Source of the DNA: an uncultured Collinsella sp.
GTDB taxonomy: Bacteria > Actinomycetota > Coriobacteriia > Coriobacteriales > Coriobacteriaceae
Assembly: GCA_902491345.1 (NCBI GenBank)
Contig: CABUHI010000003.1
Span: 60,803-124,802, forward strand
Length of the DNA stretch: 64,000 nt
Direction: 5' to 3'
Position 1 is the stretch's first letter, and each line of letters begins with the position of its first letter. A model generated the notes under the pieces. The model was not told the DNA's origin, searched no databases, and worked only from the letters and a program-made list of their open reading frames with translations. This document shows positions 18,512-24,531 of the stretch, piece after piece. The translations under genes were made by a program, and so were the position numbers.

Positions 18512-19429
18512 CTATGCGTCCGCGTGAACGAGCAGACAGCGGAGCGTGCCGGAGCAACCCTCGTAGGGGCGTTTGCCGGCGCCGTAGCCGACGGCTTCGA
18601 TGCGGTAGCGTGGGGGCAGTTGGTCGGACGTGCGCAGCGCGGTGACGATGGCGGCGCCCGTGGGCGTCACGAGCTCGCCGGCGAGAGGTGCAGGCGTGAG
18701 GGCGATATTGCCTGCCTGGCACAGGTTGACAACAGCGGGGACGGGAATGGGCATGAGGCCGTGGGCGCAGCGAATGGTGCCGTGGCCCTCGGAAAGCGAC
18801 TCGACCACGATGTCCTCAATACCCAGGTCGTCGAGGCAGATGGCGACGGAGCAGACGTCGACGATGGAGTCGACGGCGCCCACCTCGTGGAACATGACGG
18901 TCTCGGGTGTTTTGCCGTGAGCCTTGGCCTCGGCAGCAGCGAGTACGGAAAAAATGGCGAGAGCACGACGCTTGGCGCCATCGCTTAGCTGTGAGCCGTC
19001 GATGATGGCGGTGACGTCCGCCAAAGAACGGTGGTGATGGTGATGGGCGTGATGGTGGTCCTCGTGGCCATGGCCATGGGCCTCATGGTCATGCTCGTGG
19101 CAGTGCTCGTGTACGTGCTCGCTATGATCATGATGGTGGTGCTCATGCTCGTGCGTGTGCTCGGCAGCTGCTTCGTTGCCGTAGAGCCAGGCCATGTCGT
19201 GGTCGTGGTTCTCGAGCTCCTCTGCCAGCTGAACGTCAAAGTCGCAGGCGTCGATGCCATGCTTGTTTACGCGCGTTACAGCGATCGAAAAGCCGTCGAC
19301 CGGCAGCGTGGCGAGCTGTTCGCGCAGATGCTCCTCGCTGGCGCCCAGGTCGAGCAGGGCCGCGACGGTCATATCGCCGCTGATGCCCGAAGTGCCGTCG
19401 ATGATAAGCGTGTGCTGATGGTTGGACAT
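18512..19429 (-). CDS. larC: LarC, N-terminal domain only, with a 25-His insert
   Basis: Nickel insertase for the LarA cofactor. The 305 residues start with IIDGTSGISGDMTVAALLDL, typical of LarC. Residues 91-133 hold 25 histidines in 43 positions, a likely nickel-binding stretch. FHEVGAVDSIVDV and PTGAAIVTAL follow. The protein ends at GTLRCLLVHADA, where the LarC1 half normally ends. The C-terminal LarC2 half (CTP-dependent metal insertion in the characterised enzyme) is absent, because tetR begins two bases after the stop. Known LarC can be made as two parts by frameshift, but no LarC2-like frame follows here. AGGAG overlapping the larB stop gives the ribosome site. Confidence 0.88.
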   Translation of the reverse strand: MSNHQHTLIIDGTSGISGDMTVAALLDLGASEEHLREQLATLPVDGFSIAVTRVNKHGIDACDFDVQLAEELENHDHDMAWLYGNEAAAEHTHEHEHHHHDHSEHVHEHCHEHDHEAHGHGHEDHHHAHHHHHRSLADVTAIIDGSQLSDGAKRRALAIFSVLAAAEAKAHGKTPETVMFHEVGAVDSIVDVCSVAICLDDLGIEDIVVESLSEGHGTIRCAHGLMPIPVPAVVNLCQAGNIALTPAPLAGELVTPTGAAIVTALRTSDQLPPRYRIEAVGYGAGKRPYEGCSGTLRCLLVHADA

Positions 19430-19439
19430 GGAATGCTCC

Positions 19440-20222
19440 TTAACGGGCGCAGGATGTGCCGGCGCTCAGATGATTGATAAGACTTGCCTGGTAGGCGGCA
19501 CCAAAGCCGTTATCGATATTGACGACCGATACGCCGCTGGCGCAGGAGTTGAGCATGGCGAGCAGCGCGGCTACGCCTCCAAAATTTGCGCCGTAGCCCA
19601 CGCTGGTGGGAACGGCGATGACCGGACAGCTCACCAGACCGCCGATAACGCTCGCCAGGGCGCCCTCCATGCCGGCGATGGCGATGACCACCTGCGCCTG
19701 GGCAAGTTCCTCGGCATGCGCGAGCAGGCGGTGCAGGCCTGCGACACCTACGTCGTAGAGGCGGTCGACCTCGTTGCCATAGAATTCGGCCGTCAACGCG
19801 GCTTCCTCGGCGACGGGCAGGTCGCTCGTACCGGCGCAGGCGACAACGATGCGTCCGTTGCCGGTAGGGGAGGGCTTGCCGCCCACGAGGGCGAGCTGTG
19901 CGTCTGGGACATATCCCAGGTCGATTTCGTTGCCGAGGAGCTCCGAGGTGCGGGCTGCCTTTTCGACGTCCAGGCGCGTGACCAGGATGCGCACCTGGCC
20001 GGCATTGAGTAATGCTTTGATAATGGCGGCAATCTGCTCGGCGGTTTTACCGGCGCCGTAGACAACCTCGCCGGCTCCCTGGCGCACCCCGCGTGAAAGA
20101 TCGAGCTGCGCAAAACCCAGATCGGCGGTTGGCGCCGTCTGGATGCGCGTGAGGGCGACTGCCGGGGTGACTGTTCCGTCGGCAACATCGCTCAGCAATT
20201 GCTCAAGATCTCGCTTATCCAT
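19440..20222 (-). CDS. larB: LarB, nicotinic-acid adenine dinucleotide carboxylase/hydrolase
   Basis: Carboxylates the pyridinium ring of nicotinic acid adenine dinucleotide as the first step to the nickel-pincer cofactor. It has 260 residues. The C-terminal part resembles PurE: VACAGTSDLPVAEEA, YDVGVAGLHRLL, AIAGMEGALASVIGGLV and PTSVGYGANFGG. The ATG at 20222 has GAAGGGA six bases upstream. The frame is open further but unsupported. It is the first gene of a minus-strand unit with larC (10-nt gap) and tetR. LarE, the sulphur-donating partner, is not in the window. Confidence 0.92.
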   Translation of the reverse strand: MDKRDLEQLLSDVADGTVTPAVALTRIQTAPTADLGFAQLDLSRGVRQGAGEVVYGAGKTAEQIAAIIKALLNAGQVRILVTRLDVEKAARTSELLGNEIDLGYVPDAQLALVGGKPSPTGNGRIVVACAGTSDLPVAEEAALTAEFYGNEVDRLYDVGVAGLHRLLAHAEELAQAQVVIAIAGMEGALASVIGGLVSCPVIAVPTSVGYGANFGGVAALLAMLNSCASGVSVVNIDNGFGAAYQASLINHLSAGTSCAR

Positions 20223-20263
20223 ATATGTTCCCTTCGACGGTGCAAAGTCTAGCACGAGAAGGG

Positions 20264-20301
20264 TAGTTTCCGAACACTAAGACAAAATTGTTCGGAAACT
20301 A
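20264..20301. promoter_or_regulatory. 12-bp inverted repeat in front of larB
   Basis: TAGTTTCCGAAC at 20264-20275 pairs perfectly with GTTCGGAAACTA at 20290-20301 across a 14-nt spacer. There is no T-run on either side. It lies 42 bases upstream of the larB start, so it may be an operator, possibly for the TetR protein of the same unit. It might instead be a weak terminator of serB. Confidence 0.5.
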
Positions 20302-20335
20302 TAGGACAGACTGATTCTCTTGTTAGACGGATCGA

Positions 20336-20971
20336 CTAGTCACGCAGGATGATGTCCATGGCGAGCATCAGGTTGCGCTCGTCGATGGCAAATGGGGCGG
20401 CTTCGCGCGTCTTGGGCTTGGCGCAAAATGCGATGCCCGTGCCCGCGGCCTGAATCATGGGGATGTCGTTGGCGCCGTCGCCGATCGCGACGGTATGGGC
20501 CATATCGACACCGCACTCAACCGCCCAATCCAGCAGCTGGATGAGCTTGGACTCTTTGGTCACGATGTCTGCCGCCAGCTTGCCGGTGAGCTTGCCGTCC
20601 ACGACTTCCAGGCGGTTGGCCAGGCAAAAATCGATGCCCGCGGCGGCCACGATCTTATCGGCGACCTCGTGAAAGCCGCCGCTTACCACGCCGACCTTCC
20701 AGCCCTTGCTGTGCGCCGAGCGCACAAGCTCCAGCGCGCCGGGGGTAAACGTCACGCGCTCGAAGGTGCGCTCGAACACACTCTCGTCCAAGCCGGCAAG
20801 CAGCCCCACGCGTTCCTCGAGCGCCTGCTTAAAGTCGAGCTCGCCGCGCATGGCGCGTTCGGTGATCTTCGCCACTTGCTCGCCCACGCCGGCTTCCTCG
20901 CCCAACAGGTCGATGACCTCCTGGTTGATGAGCGTGGAGTCGATATCCATAACGATGAGGCGTGCAGTCAT
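20336..20971 (-). CDS. serB: Phosphoserine phosphatase SerB
   Basis: Last step of serine synthesis: removes phosphate from O-phosphoserine in the cytosol. A HAD-family enzyme of 211 residues. Motif 1 is VMDIDSTLI (two Asp), with the cap-domain RMRGELDF-like region as AMRGELDFKQAL. Motif 2 is VVSGGF and motif 4 AIGDGANDIPM. The ATG at 20971 has GGAAAGG upstream, and the longer frame adds no homology. It lacks the N-terminal ACT domains of the E. coli type. It is divergent from aspS. Confidence 0.93.
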   Translation of the reverse strand: MTARLIVMDIDSTLINQEVIDLLGEEAGVGEQVAKITERAMRGELDFKQALEERVGLLAGLDESVFERTFERVTFTPGALELVRSAHSKGWKVGVVSGGFHEVADKIVAAAGIDFCLANRLEVVDGKLTGKLAADIVTKESKLIQLLDWAVECGVDMAHTVAIGDGANDIPMIQAAGTGIAFCAKPKTREAAPFAIDERNLMLAMDIILRD

Positions 20972-21227
20972 GGCGAGCCTTTCCGAGTGCAGTTGTATTG
21001 GGGCACATTGTCGCACGCCGTGCGCCTGGGCGACGGCCGCGGTGCGTCAATTGTTTCGTCTCCGTCAAGTCTTTGGGCAGGAGCCACTTTTTCGCGGCAC
21101 ATCGACGCGGGTGCGATAAGATAGAACGCCATGTCTGGCTGCGCGGTTTACGCAGGCTGGGCAAATCTGTACGACGCCGCCCGGAACGACACGGGGCGGC
21201 ACAGATCCATAAAGGAGGATCACTGGT

Positions 21228-23015
21228 ATGAGCCAGACCCGTCCCATCGATGAGCATTCCATGCACACCCGTACCTGCGGCGAGCTTCGCTTCGAGAACG
21301 TGGGCGAAGAGGTCACCCTCACCGGTTGGGTGAGCCGTCGCCGCGACCACGGCGGCCTTATCTTCTGCGACCTTCGCGACCGCGAGGGCATCACGCAGCT
21401 CACCTTCGACCCCGAGCACTCCGATGGCGATGCCTTTAAGATCGCCGAGACCATGCGTCCCGAGTGGCCCATCAAGATCCACGGCGTCGTGCGCTCCCGT
21501 GGCGAGGAGACCACCAACACCAAGCTCGCGACCGGCGAGATCGAGGTCCTGACCGACCACGCCGAGGTGCTCAACACGTCCGTCACCCCGCCGTTCCAGA
21601 TCGAGGACGGCATCGAGACCAGCGAGGACACCCGTCTGCGCTATCGCTATCTGGACCTCCGCCGTCCCGAGATGATGGCCAACCTCAAGCTGCGCTCCGA
21701 CTTCACCTTTGCCATTCGCGAGGCGCTGCACAACCGTGAGTTCATGGAGGTCGAGACGCCCTCCCTGTTCAAGTCCACGCCCGAGGGCGCTCGCGACTTC
21801 ATCGTTCCCAGCCGTATTCAGCCGGGTAACTTCTACGCCCTGCCGCAGTCCCCGCAGCTCCTGAAGCAGCTGCTCATGGTCGGTGGCGTCGAGCGCTACT
21901 ACCAGGTTGCCAAGTGCTTCCGCGACGAGGACCTGCGTGCCGACCGTCAGCCCGAGTTCACCCAGGTCGATATCGAGATGTCCTTCGTGGACCAGAACGA
22001 CGTCATGAGCGCGCTCGAGGAGGTCCTGTCCGATGCCTTCGGCCGCATGGGTGTCGAGATGCCCACACCGCTGCGTCGCATGGACTACTGGGAGGCCATG
22101 GACACCTATGGCTCCGACAAGCCCGATACCCGCTATGGCATGCACCTGGTCGACCTGACCGACATCTTCGCCAACTCCAAGTTCAAGGTCTTTGCGACTG
22201 CCGCAAACGAGGAGGGCTCTGTCGTCAAGGCCATCAACGCCAAGGGCGCCGGTGCCTGGGCACGTGCCAAGATCGATAAGCTCGCCGGCGTGGCCTCCAC
22301 GTTTGGCGCCAAGGGCCTGGCATGGATCGCCTTCCGCGAGGACGGCTCCATCAACAGCCCCATCGTCAAGTTCTTCTCGGACGAGGAGATGGCGGCTCTG
22401 CGCGAGCGCATGGACGTCGAGCCCGGCGACCTTGTGATGTTCGCCGCCGGCCCGCGCCTGCTCTCTGACGAGATCCTGGGCGGCATGCGTTCCCACATGG
22501 CCAACGCGCTCGAGATCAAGCGCGAGGGCCACGACTTCCTGTGGGTCGTCAACTTCCCGCTGTTCCACTGGGATGAGGACCGCAAGGCCTATGCTGCCGA
22601 GCACCAGCCCTTTACCCTGCCGACCGAGACCGACATCGCCAAGATCGAGGCCGATCCGCTGGCAGCCGGTTCTTGCACCTACGACTTTGTCATGGACGGC
22701 TTTGAGGCCGGCGGCGGCGGTATGCGTATCCACAACGCCGAGATGCAGATGTCCATGCTCAAGCTCCTGGGCTTTACCGAGGAGCGTGCCGAGTCTCAGT
22801 TCGGCTTCCTCATGGAGGCGCTCAAGTTTGGTGCACCCCCGATGGGCGGTTTCGCTCTGGGCCTGGACCGCGTGTGCATGCTGCTCACCGGCTCCGACTC
22901 CATCCGCGACGTCATGGCGTTCCCCAAGACGGCCAGCGGCTCCGACCTCATGTCGGGCGCCCCGAGTGCCGTTAGTGGCGCCCAGCTCAAGGACGTCAGC
23001 CTGCGCCTGATGTAG
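21228..23015 (+). CDS. aspS: Aspartyl-tRNA synthetase, bacterial type
   Basis: A class IIb synthetase of 595 residues. An N-terminal OB-fold (TLTGWVSRRRDHGGLIF) recognises the anticodon. The catalytic core has the motif 1 region FMEVETPSLFKSTPEGARDF, motif 2 CFRDEDLRADRQPEFTQ, the bacterial GAD insert (about residues 290-410) and motif 3 GFALGLDRVCMLL near the end. AAAGGAGGATC lies upstream of the ATG. Whether it is strictly Asp-specific or also charges tRNA-Asn cannot be told from sequence alone. The GatCAB genes at the right end of the window make non-discriminating charging plausible. A good terminator follows. Confidence 0.97.
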   Translation: MSQTRPIDEHSMHTRTCGELRFENVGEEVTLTGWVSRRRDHGGLIFCDLRDREGITQLTFDPEHSDGDAFKIAETMRPEWPIKIHGVVRSRGEETTNTKLATGEIEVLTDHAEVLNTSVTPPFQIEDGIETSEDTRLRYRYLDLRRPEMMANLKLRSDFTFAIREALHNREFMEVETPSLFKSTPEGARDFIVPSRIQPGNFYALPQSPQLLKQLLMVGGVERYYQVAKCFRDEDLRADRQPEFTQVDIEMSFVDQNDVMSALEEVLSDAFGRMGVEMPTPLRRMDYWEAMDTYGSDKPDTRYGMHLVDLTDIFANSKFKVFATAANEEGSVVKAINAKGAGAWARAKIDKLAGVASTFGAKGLAWIAFREDGSINSPIVKFFSDEEMAALRERMDVEPGDLVMFAAGPRLLSDEILGGMRSHMANALEIKREGHDFLWVVNFPLFHWDEDRKAYAAEHQPFTLPTETDIAKIEADPLAAGSCTYDFVMDGFEAGGGGMRIHNAEMQMSMLKLLGFTEERAESQFGFLMEALKFGAPPMGGFALGLDRVCMLLTGSDSIRDVMAFPKTASGSDLMSGAPSAVSGAQLKDVSLRLM

Positions 23016-23038
23016 GCGAGCGGCTACATATTGCCCGC

Positions 23039-23074
23039 AACGAGGGAAGGACGTGTGCCTTCCCTCGTTTTTTA
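23039..23074 (+). terminator. Rho-independent terminator after aspS
   Basis: AACGAGGGAAGG pairs with CCTTCCCTCGTT around ACGTGTG and is followed by TTTTTA. Confidence 0.9.
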
Positions 23075-23102
23075 TGCGTGTGAGATGAGCTGTGGACCCT
23101 AT

Positions 23103-23320
23103 GGGCAAAAATGCCAAATATGAGTACTGTTGCAAAAGAAGTGCCATATTTTCCGGTCTGTTTTGCGTGAAAAAGGGCTTAAATTCAATTTATATAACCC
23201 CCTAGAGACGTTAATCGAGGGCTTTTTATCCTCTGTAATCGCTTAAATCGGGCTTTGGGGGTGGTCTGATTTTGCTGCTACTAAATTGATGACAGTACTC
23301 ATATTTGCCACTTTTTGACC
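23103..23320. mobile_element. MITE-like, 218-bp non-coding element with terminal inverted repeats
   Basis: The ends read GGGCAAAAATGCCAAATATGA at 23103 (followed by GTACTGT) and its near-complement ending at 23320. They share about 26 of 29 positions with one gap. The core CAAATATGAGTACTGT is perfect in both. The inside is AT-rich and has no open frame. No clear target duplication or transposase is visible. It fills the aspS-HPr gap and could also carry the HPr promoter. Confidence 0.5.
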
Positions 23321-23419
23321 ACGAGGTGTTCAGAGGGGCTCTCGACAAGCATCTAACGGTACAATAACTACCACGTGGCTGGGTTTGCCGGCCGAATGTG
23401 CGATGTCGTGGGAGGGGAC

Positions 23420-23668
23420 ATGGTCGAATTTACAAAGACGATTAAAGATCCGTTGGGATTACATGCCCGCCCGGTTGCGCTGCTCTATGACATCATTGCC
23501 AAGCATCGTAGCGACGTGTCAGTCAGCATCGGCGATCGCCACACGGATGGCCGCGATGTCATGGGGCTCATGGCCCTCTACGGCGAGTGTGGCGAGGATA
23601 TCGTGTTCCGTGTTTCGGGCGTGGATGAGGCCTCGTGCGTCACATCGATCAGAAATCTCTCGCTTTAA
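23420..23668 (+). CDS. HPr-family phosphocarrier protein without the regulatory Ser46
   Basis: An 82-residue HPr-like protein of the sugar phosphotransferase system. The phospho-accepting His sits in PLGLHARPVALL (residue about 14). The segment that aligns with the Ser46 site of Firmicutes HPr (KSIMG) reads RDVMGLMALYG, so Ser is replaced by Asp. HPr kinase could therefore not modify it at this position. The ATG at 23420 follows GGAGGGGAC. The frame is open from 23375 but that part is unsupported. No enzyme I or II genes are near. It may be the general HPr or a paralogue with a specialised role. Confidence 0.85.
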   Translation: MVEFTKTIKDPLGLHARPVALLYDIIAKHRSDVSVSIGDRHTDGRDVMGLMALYGECGEDIVFRVSGVDEASCVTSIRNLSL

Positions 23669-23682
23669 CCTCAACAATGTGA

Positions 23683-23763
23683 CAAAGGGGCAGTCCCCTC
23701 TGTTGCATCAATTGGTATCAAAAGGCACCGCAAAGAGATGGTCTTTGCGGTGCCTCTTTTGTT
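23683..23763 (+). terminator. Two hairpins after the HPr gene
   Basis: The first (about 23683-23715) has ACAAAGGGG facing CCCCTCTGT, and its centre GGGGCAGTCCCC belongs to the GGGAC-type set. The second, AGGCACCGCAAAGA / TCTTTGCGGTGCCT (23723-23756), is followed by CTTTTGTTT and is a good terminator. Confidence 0.8.
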
Positions 23764-23807
23764 TCGTATAGGAAACTTTTTCGAAATCTGAATGGGGACC
23801 CTTTCCA

Positions 23808-23861
23808 AAAAGTTAACCACGTGTTAGTTTACTATAGCGAACATAGGCGTGGTTAACTTTT
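23808..23861. promoter_or_regulatory. 14-bp inverted repeat upstream of the feo genes
   Basis: AAAAGTTAACCACG (23808-23821) pairs perfectly with CGTGGTTAACTTTT (23848-23861). Between them lies TTAGTTTACTATAGCGAAC, which weakly resembles a DtxR/IdeR box (11 of 19). It sits 43 bases before the first feoA and probably controls it. Confidence 0.5.
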
Positions 23862-23903
23862 ACCGCGTCGATGTTGAGGACGAACTGACGTTAGGAGCCA
23901 CTC

Positions 23904-24146
23904 ATGTCTTGCGGACCGCAGATGCCGGCAATGCCGCTTTCGATGGTAAAAGCGGGCGAAACCGTGCGCGTGTCTCGTGTAAAGGGCAATGAGGATATGA
24001 AGCACCACCTCAAGGACCTCGGCTTTGTCGAGGGCAACGAAATCCACGTGGTGAGCTCGAGTGGCGCCAATATCATCGTCACCGTGCTGGGCGCACGCTT
24101 TGGTATCGATTCCAAGGTTGCCATGCACATCATGACCGTCGGTTAG
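23904..24146 (+). CDS. feoA: FeoA domain protein, first copy
   Basis: A small cytosolic SH3-like protein (80 residues) that assists the FeoB ferrous-iron transporter. Typical features are the start of the fold at AGETVRVSRVKGNEDMKHHL, LGFVEGNEIHVVS in the middle and the C-terminal GSRFALRR-like segment, here ARFGIDSKVAMHIMTV. The N-terminus MSCGPQMPAMPLS contains Cys and Met and could bind metal, although this is speculative. A second feoA follows after 40 bases. Confidence 0.88.
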   Translation: MSCGPQMPAMPLSMVKAGETVRVSRVKGNEDMKHHLKDLGFVEGNEIHVVSSSGANIIVTVLGARFGIDSKVAMHIMTVG

Positions 24147-24186
24147 TCGACGGTATTTCTGTACGCACTGAAAGGGGGACAAGTAA

Positions 24187-24408
24187 ATGAAGACGTTGGG
24201 TGACGTTAAGGTGGGCGAGAGCTCCACCATCGTCAAGCTTCACGGTGAGGGTGCGCTTCGCCGCCACCTTATGGACCTGGGGCTCATCAAGGGCACTTCG
24301 TTCAAGGTTGTGAAGGTTGCACCGCTCGGTGATCCGGTCGAGATCAACGTACGCGGCTACGAGCTTTCCATCCGCAAGGAGGAGGCGGCCGTCGTCGAGG
24401 TCCAGTAA
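24187..24408 (+). CDS. feoA: FeoA domain protein, second copy
   Basis: A 73-residue FeoA protein: TLGDVKVGESSTIVKLHGEG, HLMDLGLIKGTSFKVVK and a C-terminal GYELSIRKEEAAVVEV. It matches the classic FeoA form more closely than the first copy. GAAAGGGGG lies upstream of the ATG. Two FeoA proteins before one FeoB are common in anaerobes and may act as a pair at the FeoB cytosolic domain. Confidence 0.92.
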   Translation: MKTLGDVKVGESSTIVKLHGEGALRRHLMDLGLIKGTSFKVVKVAPLGDPVEINVRGYELSIRKEEAAVVEVQ

Positions 24409-24436
24409 GGACTCGCGGCGCATATTTCTGCAGGTA

Positions 24437-24458
24437 AAGTTAGGTATTTCTAACTTAA
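24437..24458. promoter_or_regulatory. DtxR/IdeR-like palindrome before feoB
   Basis: The dyad AAGTTAG-GTATTT-CTAACTT has perfect 7-bp arms. The 19-mer TTAGGTATTTCTAACTTAA at 24440-24458 matches the actinobacterial iron box TTAGGTTAGCCTAACCTAA at 14 of 19 positions. It lies about 75 bases before the feoB ATG, which suggests iron-dependent repression of feoB separately from feoA. Confidence 0.6.
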
Positions 24459-24531
24459 TGCAGCAACTTTGAAGCACATTATCCAGCCTGTGCGGAGAAA
24501 GCAGCGCAGGCACACAAGGAAGAAGGATTGA

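Noticed and set aside
18512..18722. Programmed frameshift giving a full LarC, as in L. plantarum
   Set aside because: Other frames after the larC stop show no LarC2-like sequence, and the space is taken by tetR.
20829..23147. 772-residue open frame on the minus strand
   Set aside because: Antisense to aspS and continuing into serB in another frame; no ribosome site or recognisable domain.
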